NCBI GenBank assembly: GCA_003999685.1
Contig: CP021222.1
Coordinates: 2,108,001 to 2,172,000, forward strand
Direction of reading: 5' to 3'
DNA: 64,000 nt
Source: Taiwanofungus camphoratus
Taxonomy: Eukaryota; Basidiomycota; Agaricomycetes; Polyporales; Taiwanofungaceae
Of the stretch, positions 10,636 through 23,685 are shown piece after piece. Numbering within the stretch: the first letter of the stretch is position 1; each line of letters starts with the position of its first letter. Position numbers and translations under genes: made by a program. The notes below the pieces were generated by a model, which was given only the letters and a program-made list of their open reading frames with translations, did not search any database and was not told the DNA's origin.

Positions 10636-11640
10636 AACGGTTGGTGACGATGACCGGTTGTCTTGAAGGGTGAGCGGAAAAAATTCGCCACGGTTATGTC
10701 CCAAAAAGGAAATTCGCGTTAGGTATTACCTCCCTAACGCTATTTAAATCCAGCCCTTCCTTACACAAGTCTGCTCAACATGCATATCATGTCCTGACGC
10801 ATTGAAGGCGTAACAAAGAGTTGTCTCGACGAATCTCTACTAGTCGTGCTCACTTCATATGACGTGTTGTCGAGGATCTTTCCAAATTTCCATCCGGACA
10901 AGATTACTTATGCAAAAGAGTTGCTGCGCACCCACATGCTGCTGGAACGTGTAGACTTCCGTTTTAGCAATGAGCTGCCTCTGGAACATGTAAAGTCATC
11001 GCGGATGTTTCACTCTTACATGTGCTGTGCATGCTGCATGTTTCTGCTCTTCCTTGATCAGTGCTCAGCCGGGATTGACAATGTTCAAGCACAAGTATGA
11101 TTGATTGCCTGTGGCCCATAAACATGGTCACTGACGATCACTGTAAGGCACTCATCTTCGCTAGCATCCTTGTACGGACTTCAGTACTTGCGCGCGGGGG
11201 TGCTGATGCTTCTATCGTCATAGGCTGAGATATCAATACACAAGCTTCGATGCAGTGTCATGGTCCGTCTATCCCTAGACCTTACAATTTTACCGGTGAT
11301 TAAATCTTATGGATTCTCATTTCGTCTCCAGGTTAACAGAGAACGGCTATCGCACGTCCGTCCACATCCACCTTACGAGATTCTGGCCGGTGTTGTGTGT
11401 TCAATCTCAGGATCAGCTTCCATTAAATAGCAGTAGGCTCTAGGGATAGGCCGAGATTACTAGGTTGAGGATGTTCATGGAGCGTTTGGGAAATTGACTG
11501 ATTTGAAATGGACTTCTGTAACTTGTAATGTCAAGCACAGCTATGTATATCAATACTGTAAACTGCAGTCGATAGAAGGGTAAGCGAGGAAATCGCCTGA
11601 GCGGTGCAGCGCTTGCAATACAGGACAGCGATATCTGATC
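10636..11640. other. Intergenic region between TOM40 and HSP70
   Basis: Holds the TOM40 promoter at the left and the outer HSP70 promoter at the right. A short open frame at 10846-11100 has no motif I recognise and no convincing splice partners, so I do not call it a gene. Confidence 0.5.
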
Positions 11641-11684
11641 ACGTGATAGGCGTTGGCGTTAGTGGTCACGGCAAGAATAGCCTG

Positions 11685-11745
11685 GAAAGGGTTCCGAACT
11701 GAAGAGAATGTCCTCGAATGGCGCAGAAAGGAAGCACGTATATAA
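11685..11745 (+). promoter_or_regulatory. Heat-shock element cluster and TATA box of HSP70
   Basis: GAA/TTC units occur at 11685-11687, 11692-11694 (TTC), 11696-11698, 11701-11703, 11706-11708 and 11715-11717, which suits binding by a heat-shock factor trimer, although the spacing is not strictly 5 bp throughout. TATATAA follows at 11739-11745, about 112 bp before the ATG. Heat induction is inferred. Confidence 0.7.
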
Positions 11746-11856
11746 GATGGCACCTCCCCCTCAGCCTCGCCTCTTTAGCGTTGATTTATTCCACATTTTA
11801 GCGTCAATCCCGTATCCTCGTATATTTGCTTCTCTTTCCTCTCATCCGAAAACACG

Positions 11857-14050
11857 ATGTCGAAAGCTATTGGTATCGATTTGGGTACCACTTACTCGTA
11901 GGCGTTCATCGTTGATCCATGCCTCCTATCGACTGACACTTTTTGTTATAGTTGTGTTGGTGTGTGGCAAAACGATCGTGTTGAGATCATCGCCAACGAC
12001 CAAGGTAACCGAACGACACCGTCGTATGTCTCCTTCTCGGACAACGAGCGGTTGATCGGCGATGCCGCGAAGAACCAAGTTGCTATGAACCCCCACAACA
12101 CTGTTTTTGATGCCAAGCGACTCATTGGCCGCAAGTTTTCCGATGCGGAAGTGCAATCTGACATCAAACACTTCCCCTTCACGGTATTTGACAAAGGCGG
12201 TAAGCCTTACATTCGCGTTGTGTATCGTGGCGAGGACAAGGAATTCGTAAGTTATTGTGTCTTGTGATCTGCGTGGAGGGATAAACTGACCTCTACCCAA
12301 CGATTAGTCGCCAGAGGAAATATCCTCCATGGTTTTGTTGAAGATGAAGGAGACTGCCGAGTCGTACCTCGGTAACACGGTCAACAACGCTGTTGTCACC
12401 GTTCCCGCTTACTTCAATGACTCGCAACGTCAAGCAACAAAGGACGCTGGTACGATCTCCGGTCTCAACGTCCTCCGTATCATTAATGAGCCTACCGCGG
12501 CTGCCATTGCTTATGGTCTCGACAAGAAGACCACCGGCGAACGCAATGTCCTTATCTTCGATCTAGGTGGGGGAACCTTCGATGTGTCTCTCTTAACTAT
12601 CGAGGAGGGTATCTTCGAAGTCAAAGCGACGGCTGGTGACACTCACCTGGGTGGCGAGGACTTTGATAACCGTCTTGTCAACCATTTCGTTCAGGAATTC
12701 AAGCGCAAGAACAAGAAGGGTAAGTTTATTTTCCAATTTCGTCTCTGGAAATATATATACTTATGCTATCATCCATACAGACTTGTCTTCCAACCCTCGT
12801 GCTCTTCGTCGTCTTCGTACAGCCTGCGAGCGTGCCAAGCGCACATTGTCATCCGCTGCACAGACGTCCATTGAAATCGACTCGTTGTTCGAGGGTATCG
12901 ATTTCTACACTTCGCTTACCCGTGCTCGTTTTGAGGAACTGTGCCAGGACTTGTTCCGCAGCACGCTGGAGCCCGTTGAGAAGGTCCTTCGTGATTCAAA
13001 GATTGACAAGGGTAACGTGCATGAGATTGTTTTGGTTGGCGGTTCAACGCGTATACCTCGTATCGTCAAACTCGTGTCTGACTTCTTCAACGGCAAGGAG
13101 CCTAATAAGAGCATCAATCCTGATGAGGCTGTTGCGTACGGTGCTGCCGTTCAAGCCGCTATTCTCTCTGGTGATACCTCGGAGAAGACTCAGGACCTCC
13201 TACTCCTCGATGTCGCCCCCCTTTCGCTCGGTATTGAGACTGCTGGTGGTGTCATGACCGCCCTCATCAAACGCAACACCACTGTCCCAACGAAGAAGTC
13301 CGAGATCTTCTCAACATATTCGGACAACCAACCCGGTGTACTCATCCAGGTGTACGAGGGTGAGCGTGCGCGCACGAAGGATAACAACTTGCTGGGCAAG
13401 TTCGAGCTCTCTGGCATTCCCCCTGCGCCTCGTGGTGTCCCCCAAATCGAGGTCACCTTTGATATTGACGCCAATGGTATTTTGAACGTCTCGGCCGCTG
13501 ACAAAACGACCGGCAAATCGAACCGCATCACCATTACCAATGACAAGGGTCGTTTGTCGAAGGAGGAGATCGAGCGAATGGTCAATGAAGCCGAGAAGTA
13601 CAAGGGTAAGCTAGCACTATGTTCCTTTTAAACGATTGAGGCTTAACATTACTTTCTCTTGCAGCTGAGGATGAGGCTGCCGCTTCGCGTATTACTGCGA
13701 AGAATGCCCTTGAATCGTACGCATACAACCTACGTAATTCGCTCACCGACGACAAGCTCGCCGACAAATTTGACCCCGCTGACAAGAGCAAGCTCGAGTC
13801 AGCTGTCAACGACACTATTTCGTGGCTCGATGCTTCTCAGGAGGCGTCGAAGGAAGAGTACGAGGAGAGGCAGAAGGAGCTTGAGGCGGTCGCCAACCCC
13901 ATTATGCAGAAACTCTACTCTGCAGGTGGTGCGCCGGGCGGCTTCCCTGGTGGCGCTCCCGGCGGCTTCCCTGGCGGCGCTCCCGGAGGCTTCCCCGGCG
14001 GTGCACCAGGTGCAGGCGAGGAGGGTCCCAGTGTTGAGGAGGTCGACTGA
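11857..14050 (+). CDS. Cytosolic Hsp70 chaperone (SSA type)
   Basis: An ATP-driven chaperone. The start [14 protein letters not shown] at 11857 is the classical phosphate-1 motif. [12 protein letters not shown] and [12 protein letters not shown] follow in the nucleotide-binding domain, then the linker [19 protein letters not shown] and the substrate-binding domain [13 protein letters not shown]. The C-terminus has four GGFPGGAP-type repeats and ends EEVD, the docking tail for TPR cochaperones of cytosolic Hsp70. There is no signal peptide or KDEL. Five exons; the first carries only 14 codons, typical of fungal members. Total about 650 aa, full length. An upstream heat-shock element cluster suggests induction. 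I do not separate SSA paralogues. Confidence 0.97.
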
Positions 14051-14613
14051 GTGTTCTTGTACGGCTGCTTTCGCTTCACGATGCTCACGATAGTGGACTA
14101 GCAAGCAAAAATTCTTCATGTACATTACATCTGCATTTTTAGATTGATACGCTTTCTTTACTACTCTTTTCCCTGTGTGAATTATTCCTCGTGTGGAAGA
14201 ACGCATGCCACTGGTTGGGTAAGCCAAAGTAGCCGTCATTATTTCCTCTGGGTCAGGTGTATACATATACAGCAATCGCTGCGTCGCAATCGCATCCGTA
14301 CATTGGTGTATTGACCAGCTAAAGACGTCGACACCGGTACTACAGCTTTATGGGAACTACAAAACAACCTGGAAGTGCAAAATCCTGTCCCACAAACATC
14401 ATGAAACTGCACAAAATTTAGGCTGAGGTATAGATACAATAGTATTCTAAATGTTCATCCACTTTTGGTACAAAAATATACAATATAGCCAATTTGCGAG
14501 ATGTGAATGTGCCGTCGCGAGACCCAGACATGGTCATTTCCCGACCATGATGAGCAGATCTACTCCGATCCTGACCGCTGTTCCTCCTCAAAATTTTGGT
14601 TAGTCAGGGCCAC

Positions 14614-14840
14614 CTTTGATTCAGACTCTTGATTTCTTTATACGAACAATTGTTGTGGTTTTCCACAATTCATCAAACATTGCTCAAGCGTGACAACTTC
14701 AGCCACATAGGGTCAGAAAGGAAATCACACTTGTAGGCTCCGGTTTGGCGTTGGAACGGTTCGACGGTGTCTGCGCTCCGCCAGAGCCGTGCATCAGCAG
14801 GCTGTGACATAGTGTGACAAAATTTTGCATCACCGTAATT
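14614..14840. repeat. Dispersed repeat, copy 1, in the HSP70-PUS4 intergenic region
   Basis: Shares two blocks with 26228-26333. The first is TTTGATTCAGAC, then ACAATTGTT and ACAATTCA-CAAACA. The second is CTCCGCCA-AGCCGTGCATCAG, then CTGTGAC and GTGTGACAAAATTTTGCAT. This copy carries about 80 extra bases between the blocks. The rest of 14051-15009 holds the HSP70 3' region and the PUS4 promoter, with no other gene seen. Confidence 0.65.
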
Positions 14841-15009
14841 GACAGAAAATACTGCGGAGTTCCCGATCACTTCACGTGCACGGCGCATTTGGCCTTAGAA
14901 TGAGCATTCACTCTAGTACCCCGGTCCAAACGGATTTGACACCCGGCGCATATTACTGAGTCCACGGGGTGAAGATCATCCCATCAGCTGATCAGACTAA
15001 TATCGCAAT

Positions 15010-16170
15010 ATGCCCAAAATACCATCTACACTACCATTGTCTGGCTTGTTCGGGGTGATCAAACCGTCTGGGCCGACATCCATGTCTATTCTCGAGAACA
15101 TGAAACCCCTCATCGCAAACTCACGTCTATTTACAGAAGCCAATAAGCTCAAGAAAGAAAAGGGTAAAACCAGAAAAGGAAAACATACACGATACGCTGT
15201 AAAAATCGGCCAGGGTGGTACTCTAGACCCTTTAGCGGATGGTGTACTCGGTATAACATATTCACGCTTCCCGCGACTTCTGTGTGACCGCATGTGTTTT
15301 CAGTTGTTGGTATTGGTAAAGGTACGAAGAAGTTGGGCGAATTTCTTGATTGCGTGAAAGTAGGTGCTGACTACGTCCCATAAGTGGTCAATATTAATGG
15401 CTATCTACAGGAATATCATACTACTTGTCTTCTCGGATGTGAAACCGATTCTTACGACAGCGAGGGCGCGCAGGTCCGTGTAGCACCTTGGCGACATGTC
15501 ACTCAAGAGAAGGTCGAGAATGCATTATCCATATTCAAAGGGGAAATCATGCAGGCGCCGCCCATGTAGGCTTCTAATACTGACTATGGCGAGTTGACGA
15601 TTGACAAATGTGGCTTGTAGATTTTCGGCCCTGAAGATGGATGGGAAGCCGTTGTATGAATATGCCCGGAACGGCATTCCGTTACCGCGCCCCATAGAGA
15701 AACGCCCAGTCACCGTGCATTCGCTGGAACTCGTTGACTGGAAGGGAACTAAACATAACTTTTGCTGGCCTGAGAAGAAGTTCACGGATGATCAGAAAAA
15801 AGCTGTGGAGAAAGCGCTTCAGGGTGTTGAGGGAAATGTTGTCGTCAAAGATGAGCCGGAGGAAACAGATTCTGCAGGTCAGACTCCTACAGCGTTTGTG
15901 TTGCGGATGAAAGTCTCCGGCGGTACATATGTACGCTCTATTGTACACGACCTTGGGCATGCACTAGGGTCTGCGGCTCATGTGGTGACTCTCACCCGCT
16001 CCCGGCAAGGTCGGTTCACACTTGACCCAATAGAGGATGGTGATCAAGTATGTGTCCCATGGGAAGTATTCGAGAAGGCGGCGAAGGATGTGGGGGAGCC
16101 TGATGCTGACGGGTGGACAGAATGGGAGAGGGAAGTAATGGATAAGCTCGATGTCATTGAAGAGCGATGA
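15010..16170 (+). CDS. PUS4: tRNA pseudouridine-55 synthase (TruB/Pus4 family)
   Basis: Converts U55 of the tRNA T loop to pseudouridine; the yeast family member serves cytosol and mitochondria. Domain signs: LFGVIKPSGPTSMSIL near the start; the catalytic motif QGGTLDPLADGVL with the nucleophilic Asp (about residue 76); VVGIGKGTKKLGEFLDCVK; YHTTCLLGCETDSYDSEG; PPIFSALKMDGKPLYEYAR; and the late motif GGTYVRSIVHDLGHAL. Four exons fit with short introns. The start at 15010 gives a compact N-terminus with no strong presequence. Relative to bacterial TruB it has a Lys-rich insert (about residues 40-60) and an acidic C-terminal end, both usual in fungi. Confidence 0.93.
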
Positions 16171-17505
16171 TATAAAATCCTAACATAGGTTGTACAGGTA
16201 TGCTAGATCAAGTTTTGCTCTAGCGAGAATTCCTGATGGCCCAGTGGATCATAAGATCATTTTGTGCCTGATAGCACGCTGAAGCGACTTTCTTCCACAC
16301 GCCAGGCTGAAGCCTTGTTCACGTCGGTCGCCACATGCTTGGGTGTGATTTCAGCTGCTTCGAATCACTGCCCATATTGTTGCTGTCCAGAAGACGTTAG
16401 ATATGTGAGCGTTATTACGCTCTTATTAGTTGCATTCTATTGTATCTGGCGCCCCGGAAGGTATAACATTTCGACCAGCTCTATTCGCACCTTCTGGACC
16501 ACAAATCCAAGAACAACTCCCATAGGTTGTTTGCACGCAGAAACCAATCTGATTATGTGATTAGACGGATCTATTGCCTAATAGCCCAGAAGACTGTCAT
16601 TTCCTAGCGTTTCTCCTTGTCCCTGTCGACGCGAATTCCGAAAGGAGGATTCGACACTGGTAATTCGAAGTTGACTTTAGCGTTGAGGCTAAATTATTGA
16701 TGTACAGTGCACTTCCTCGGCGGCTAACAAGTATGACCGCTCAGGTGACCGTCTCGCGATAACATGCATTCAATCCCTCACTCACACGAGGCGCAATGCT
16801 GTGACAAGGAAATCGTGATCACATAATACATCGTCAGTGCATCAGGACTGTACTGCAGGACGCCATTTCAATTCAAGCCTACTCACAACCCCCGTTCAGC
16901 TGTTTCAACAGCCACTCGAGACTCCCCCTACTTTCTTTTCTGACTTTCTGAAACGAAGTAGCATTTCCTGTTCATGCCATATGCACATGCGTGACTTATA
17001 GGTCGTTCGTCGATCAAAATGCGACTTTGATACCCAGGTATGCCTATAAAATGTTCTGCCAGCGATATTTTAGAATGGGAACAACACAATAGCTGGAGTT
17101 TAAAGTATGGCCGTGGGCACTCGTAATGATGGTATGTCTAAAGACGACATTGACTCAAGTTACTTTCTACGCCATTGTACCTTGAACTCACAAAAGGCTT
17201 AGCAGATCGACAATCACGGAACTGCTCCTAGCAAATGTACCTCTATGCATGGTTACTTTTCCAGAGCTCTGGCTGACAGGCGGAGAATGATGCAGCGAGT
17301 CTTATCATATGTTCACACTCTCAGCCTTTTCGAAGGGTATGCCCTGTGTATCTTCGAAGTGAAGATCCACTTTATTCATGGCTTATCGCAGACACGGTCA
17401 GAAGGTGGATGAACGGCAGAGCCGGTCCGAAGATTCATCGAAATAATTGTTTCATATATCAGTGACCAATGTATCTTCATTCTAATCACCCTCCACAAAC
17501 AAGAC
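16171..17505. other. Intergenic region, no gene supported
   Basis: About 1.3 kb. Short open frames (for example 16264-16560) have no motif and no neighbouring exons in frame. The right end must hold the promoter of the aldolase gene. I see no repeat or RNA gene. Confidence 0.5.
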
Positions 17506-18759
17506 ATGGCGTCTCCTGGTGTAAGCACCGAGAGATCTATTTCACGTCCGCTGAAGTCGGGAATTTATGCCCCTGTTCCCACTTTTTTCTTGCCAGGCTC
17601 TGAGGACCTTGGTGTGTCATTCCCCTTGATCTCACAAAATTTATGCTCAGCCGCTGCACCAAAGACCTTCGTTCTCTTAAGCAACACACTGTCCTCGTCG
17701 CAAAAGCTAGCGTTGTGCCGCTCCTTGCTGGGAGCATGGGAGAGGGCCACCATCTGACACATGCCGAACGGATTGCTTTAATACAGGCTGCTCGTGGTGC
17801 TCTGGACAACGCGGACCTCAAGCATGTGCCGATTATAGCCGGAACAGGTTCAGGCAGTACTCGCGAGACGATCGAAATCTGCATGGAGGCCGCGAAGGCC
17901 GGAGCAGATTATGCCATAGTTATCGCTAGCGGCTATTTTGCAGGGGTCCTAGCTGGGAATAGAAAGGCACTCAAAGCCTTCTGGAAGGACGTATCGGAAA
18001 AGAGTCCTATTCCTGTGCTCATTTATAATTGTAGGTCGGCGACATACATATGTGCATCAAATGTTGCTGCTAATGCTTGCTTTGTCAGATCCTAGTGCGA
18101 GTGGCGGAATTGATCTGGACTCAAACCTCATCGTCGAGTTAGCGACGGAATGCCCCAATCTCGCAGGCGTGAAGCTCACGTACGGCTCAGTATCGCCCCG
18201 AAGTATTCTCAAAGCTGAGATAATCTTAGATGTGGCAACGTTGGAAAGTTGACGAGGATATGTGCAACTGTCTCTGACCCCTCTTTTTCTTCATTATATC
18301 CTCGCAAGAATACCGATGCGCCGTTTCTCGTTCTGGGTGGTTTCACAGACTTCCTTCTCCCTTCGACATTTGTGCGTGGCCATGGAGCGATCACTGGTCT
18401 TGCAAACGTAGCACCTGTACGTTACCAGAGCCGCCTCCTGATAACACATGCTGACATGTCATATCGCATAGGCTGCTATAGTGAGACTTTTCGACCTTGC
18501 GGAGGCTACAAGCAAGGACCTTTCGCTCCTGTCTGAGGCCCAGCGCCTGCAAGGCATAATCGCACGTGCTGACTATACGATCGCAAAAGCGTCTATCGCC
18601 GGAACGAAGGCTCTACTAGAGATGTTGTACGGGTACGGCGGGAGCCCACGCAGGCCCTTGCCATCATTTGGTGCTGCCAGCGCAGCTGCGCTATGGCAGC
18701 ATCCAAACGTTCAGGCTCTCGTGGAGATCGAGCGTGCCCTCAGTGGCAAAGGAAATTAG
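17506..18759 (+). CDS. DHDPS/N-acetylneuraminate-lyase family aldolase, HOGA-like
   Basis: A class I aldolase of the DapA superfamily. Landmarks: GIYAPVPTFF at the N-terminus; PLLAGSMGEGHHL, matching the substrate-carboxylate GT/SxGE motif; IIAGTGSGSTRETIE; the Tyr motif VLIYNYP with the catalytic Tyr, split by an intron; AGVKLT with the Schiff-base Lys; and GHGAITGLANVAP. About 320 residues in five exons, normal for the family. Fungi make lysine by the aminoadipate route, so dihydrodipicolinate synthesis is unlikely. 4-hydroxy-2-oxoglutarate aldolase or a related 2-oxo-acid aldolase is a better guess, not proven. I see no strong mitochondrial presequence. The first splice must use the acceptor just before the codons for LRSLKQH to keep the frame. 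Confidence 0.88.
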
Positions 18760-19263
18760 TCACGGTGTCACTTTTTGGCGTGTATTATCATCACGATGTC
18801 GTATCTACTAGTATCTCGCATGGCTTGCTAGATGCCTGCTCAGAGAGGCTGCCCTGGTGTAATAATGTGATTGTCAAACGATGGCAGCTGAAGCTGAAGC
18901 GCAGCAATCTAGAGATCAGATCGTGGTAACGATTGCGGAGAAAGACCCGCTACGCCCAAGGTCTGCTCATTACTTATCTCTGCCCATAGCAATTATATCT
19001 TCGGTGCCAGAACTATTCAGTTATCCTTTTGCGGTGATGCAGGCTGGGAACAGTATCCCAGGGTAACTTCCATCTTACCGAGCCTGTAGTCAGAAGACGT
19101 AGTTGCTTGATCATGCGCATGCTACTATTAGTATCGATGTGTCCAGAGGTTCGAAATGCACCCAGGCCAGGTGACCTCCTCACGGAACGACAGCCCAGAG
19201 CACTGACAGATATACGCGACTCTCAACAGAGCCTGATGCTACACGCTATTCGTCTATACGACG
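18760..19263. other. Intergenic region, promoter of the transhydrogenase gene
   Basis: About 500 bp without a supported gene. Short frames here are in poor context. It lies between two genes in the same direction. Confidence 0.5.
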
Positions 19264-22200
19264 ATGGCTCTCAAACTGGATCTGCGTTGCTCAAGAGCAG
19301 TGTGTGCTGCTGGGCGATCGTCTACAAGCTGGCGATTGTTACGTGGTGAGTCTGACTATCTTGAAATTGGACTGTTGGAGCTTAGACCATAGATTATCTT
19401 CGTACTAATAACTCGGGTCTGCAGCCTCGTGCAATTTTCGCACTTACCGTGTCTCGGCATCAGCCCGGGACGCGCAGAGTGCTAGTATCACTTCAGGTGC
19501 TAACAATTCCGCGAAGCAAGATTCAACAGGTTGGGTTCTCCGACTCAATGTATCCAATCGTGCGATCTTACTTTCAAATGCAGAAAGAACCCCTTATTCT
19601 CAATTGACTGTTGGAGTCCCTCTCGAGATCTATCCGAACGAACGCCGGGTCGCGGTTACGCCTCAGAATGTTACGCTACTCCTCAAGAAGGGCTTCTCCC
19701 AAGTCCTCGTTGAGAAGACCGCTGGCGTGGAGGCTCAATTCCTAGATGAGCACTATAGAGCGGCAGGAGCAACACTGGTGGACAGGGAACACCTTTTCGG
19801 TGCGGCGAACATCTTGCTGAAAGTCAGACCCCCAGCATTTGGCCAGGAGGCCGAAATGCTGAAAGAAGGCAGCACGTTGATCTCGTTCCTATATCCGAAC
19901 CAGAACAAACCTGTTGTGGAAGCTTTGGCAAGTCGAAAGGTCAATGCTTTCGCAATGGAAATGATACCCCGAATATCCCGTGCCCAGGTTTTCGATGCAT
20001 TGAGGTGCCTAAGTTCTGCTTGTTGCAGGTCGTAACGCTTTTGTTTACGTGTCATTATGGCCGTATTTCAGCTCCATGGCTAACATAGCTGGATACAAGG
20101 CTGTTTTAGAGGCAGCCAATCATTTTGGACGGTTCCTTACGGGTCAGGTCACTGCAGCTGGGTACGTGTTTCTTCGGTTTTATGCACACTCGTTCTTGAC
20201 GACCACCTTGAATTTACAAGCAAGGTGACTGACGGATGACTAAGTATTTTATTTCTGCTCTGATCTGGGTTTCTAGATACCACCATGCAAAGTTCTCGTC
20301 ATAGGTGCTGGTGTCGCCGGACTGAGCGCTATTGCAACGGTAAGTGCATAGATTACGGGATACGCTTAAGCTTCTTTACTGAGGTACATTATAGGCTAGA
20401 CGCATGGGCGCCATCGTACGAGGGTTTGATACACGAGCAGCGGCTCGTGAACAAGTACAGTCGCTTGGAGCTGAATTTCTAGAGGTCCCCGTTCAGGAAT
20501 CCGGAGAAGGCGGAGGAGGATACGCAAAGGAGATGTCGAAGGAGTTTATCGAGGCCGAGATGGCACTGTTCATGGAGCAATGCAAGGACGTCGATATTGT
20601 CATCACAACAGTCAGTATGGTTATCTTTCTTGCATGCCGCAGTACTAAATATTGCTTAGGCCCTCATTCCAGGTAGACCTGCACCGAAGTTAATTACTAA
20701 GGAGGTAGATTGTGCCACTTTTCGTCAAGGAGTGGGATTGAACTTCAGAGTGCTCTAGATGGTAGCTGCAATGAAACAAGGATCGGTGATCGTAGATTTA
20801 GCTGCCGAAACTGGGGGTAATTGCGCATTGACAAAACCAGGAGAGTTGTATACCCACGACGGAGTGACAATCATCGGTAAGGCCACAGTGTGTTGCGTCT
20901 CCCTCCTACTCACTCCTTCCTTTACAGGATATAGCGACTTGCCTTCACGTTTACCTACCCAGTCCTCAACACTTTACTCGAATAACATCACGAAGTTCCT
21001 ACTGTCTATGGGCGGTGATGGCAGTTTTGCAGTTAATCTCGAGGACGAAGTTGTCCGTGGAGCGATCGTTCTTCACAATGGTAACATCTTACCTCCAGCG
21101 CCTCGACCCGCTCCTCCACCTGTCGTCATCCCACCCACCACAGCCAAAGCTGAAGCCGACGCCCAAACCAAGGCTATCACGCCGTGGCAAAAAGCCACTC
21201 GCGAGGTCGCAACGATTACGACAGGAATGGGAATCGCTGTCGCTCTTGGAAAAGCAGCAGGACCGGCGTTCATGGACAACGTCTTCACATTCGGGTTGGC
21301 AGGGTTGATTGGTTACCGAGTGGTATGGGGTGTTGCACCAGCTTTACATTCCCCCCTAATGTCCGTCACGAATGCTATCTCTGGTTTGTTCCCGTCTTCC
21401 ACTTGGAAGTGTAGGTGTTCTGAATAATTTCGCTGTTCAGGTATGGTTGGAGTTGGAGGCCTCTTCGTAATGGGTGGTGGATATCTTCCTGGAACAGTCC
21501 CACAGGTATTAGGTGCAATATCGGTTCTACTGGCTAGCGTCAATGTTGCAGGTGGTTTTGTGATCACGAAACGAATGTTGGACATGTTCAAGCGTCAGTG
21601 CATTGACCCTCGATATCAGAAACTAATCTCAATGGTTCATTGTAGGGCCCACTGATCCGCCAGAATATGCATGGCTGTATGGGGTTCCCGCTGTCGTCTT
21701 CACCGGAGGCTTTTTGGCTGCTGCAAGTACTGGCTTGTCGGGACTCGTCCAGGCTGGATATCTTACCAGCAGCGTTCTGTGCATCAGTATGTGGCTCCTG
21801 ATTTCCGCTTGGTTTGGAATAAGTCTGATATGGTCCTTAAAGGTTCCCTTTCTGGACTTGCATCACAAGCAACTGCGCGTCAGGGCAATATTCTCGGTAT
21901 CTTAGGTGTTGGCTCAGGCATTTTGGCTTCATTGGCCGCAGTCGGGTTCTCTCCGGAGGTTCTTGCACAGTTTGCAGGAGTAGCTGCAATTGGCGGGACA
22001 ATTGGGACAGTCATAGGACGTCGTATTACGGCCATAGAATTGCCACAAATGGTAGCCGCGTTGCATTCCGTGGTAGGTCTCGCTGCAGTACTCACTAGCA
22101 TTGCGAGCGTGCTTGCGAATCTGGATCATGCTTCAACTTTGCATCTTGTCACCGCCTATCTCGGAGTCCTCATCGGTGAATATCTAACCATCTCGTTGGG

Positions 22201-23685
22201 GGGTGTACACTGACCGCCGTCAACAGGTGGCATCACGTTCACCGGATCTATCGTGGCCTTCTTGAAGCTAGCTGGTCGCATGTCCTCTAGACCTCTCGCC
22301 CTTCCGGGCAGGCATTTAATCAACGGCTCTCTCTTGGGAGCAAACATCTTATCCATGGGAGCATTCATATCCATGGCCCCCTCAGTACCTCTTGTCGCAG
22401 CCGGATTCCTTGGAGCAAACGCAGTATTAAGCTTCATCAAGGGCTTCACGACCACTGCTGCAATTGGTGGTGCAGACATGCGTGCGTTGCTGAGACAATC
22501 TTCGATTTCCTTATGCTCAATACCGGGCCACAGCGGTGGTTATCACTGTTTTGAACGCATATTCTGGGTTTGCTCTCGTGGCAGAAGGTCTGCCTCTGTA
22601 CTGTGATCAACGTTTCTTTGTGGTAAATGAACATAACTTGCCAGGGTTCATGCTTGACAATCCACTCCTGACCACGATTGGATCCTTGATTGGCGTCAGT
22701 GGATCGATCCTGTCGTACATCATGGTGGGCACCTGCAGAGTCAAATCATTAACCGGCACTGATCATGTTCTGGAACATCAGTGTGTTGCAATGAACAGAA
22801 CCCTTACAAATGTCCTTTTTGGAGGAATCGGGTCATCGGCCACACAGTCAGAGTATAAGATGGAGGGAGCGATCACCAAGACCTCGGTGGATGAGACCGT
22901 TGACAGCCTAGCCAATGCCGAGAACGTCATCTTGGTACGCATCAGCAGCTTGCGTTCTTTAGAACGCTGAAAGCGAATATCATGTCATGCAGGTGGTGGG
23001 GTACGGCATGGCCGTCGCGAAGGCTCAGTACGCCATCTCAGACGTCGTGTCGATGTTGAGGGCGAAGGGGATCAATGTGCGATTTGCTATTCATCCTGTA
23101 GCTGGAAGGTCTGTTGTCTTATTCGGAGCCAAGCACATGTGTTCACGCATGGACTGCCTGCAGAATGCCGGGACAATGTAACGTCCTCTTGGCGGAAGCT
23201 TCCGTGCCATATGACAGTGAGCCAAGTAGTATCCTGTTGGATACGGCAGAATGACTGATGACCCCCTCAGTCGTCTTGGAAATGGACGAGATCAACGACG
23301 ACTTTTCCGACACAGACGTCACTCTGGTCATCGGTGCGAATGACACGGTGAACCCCATTGCTTTGGAGCCAGGTTCGCCCATCGCGGGCATGCCTGTCTT
23401 ACATGCCTGGAAGAGTAAGCAGGTGATCGTCATGAAGCGTGGAATGTCGAGTGGATATGGTGAGTCTGCCTCCTAAACATACAGTCAAGGTGTTGCTCAC
23501 AGTCTTCTTCCTGATCTGCAGCCGATGTCCCCAATCCGATGTTCTATATGCCCGGGACGAAGATGTTGTTCGGCGACGCGAAAGACACCTGCGAAGGTCT
23601 GCCTCTAATCTAGTTTTACCGTCACTTTGATCTGACTCTTCTCTCAGCCATCAAGAAAGGTCTTGAAGCTAAATATTCAGCATGA
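19264..23685 (+). CDS. NNT: Mitochondrial proton-translocating NAD(P) transhydrogenase
   Basis: Couples hydride transfer between NADH and NADP+ to proton flow across the inner mitochondrial membrane. The first exon ([18 protein letters not shown]) and the next give an Arg/Ser-rich, acid-poor presequence. Domain I follows: [37 protein letters not shown] (NAD-binding Rossmann loop) and [17 protein letters not shown]. Then domain II, with many hydrophobic helices (about 21200-22740), and domain [43 protein letters not shown] and [10 protein letters not shown], which bind NADP. The alpha and beta parts are fused in one chain of roughly 1,060 aa, in the same order as the animal enzyme. At least fifteen short introns fit. 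I see no break. Confidence 0.93.

Noticed and set aside
10846-11100. 84-aa plus-strand frame upstream of HSP70
   Set aside because: No motif, no clear splice partners, and its Cys/Met-rich end looks random. A remnant cannot be excluded.
16264-16560. 98-aa plus-strand frame after PUS4
   Set aside because: No recognisable domain, and flanked by stops without splice-like joins; treated as chance.
17506-18759. Dihydrodipicolinate synthase of lysine synthesis
   Set aside because: The fold fits, but fungi use the aminoadipate route, so a related 2-oxo-acid aldolase is the better reading.
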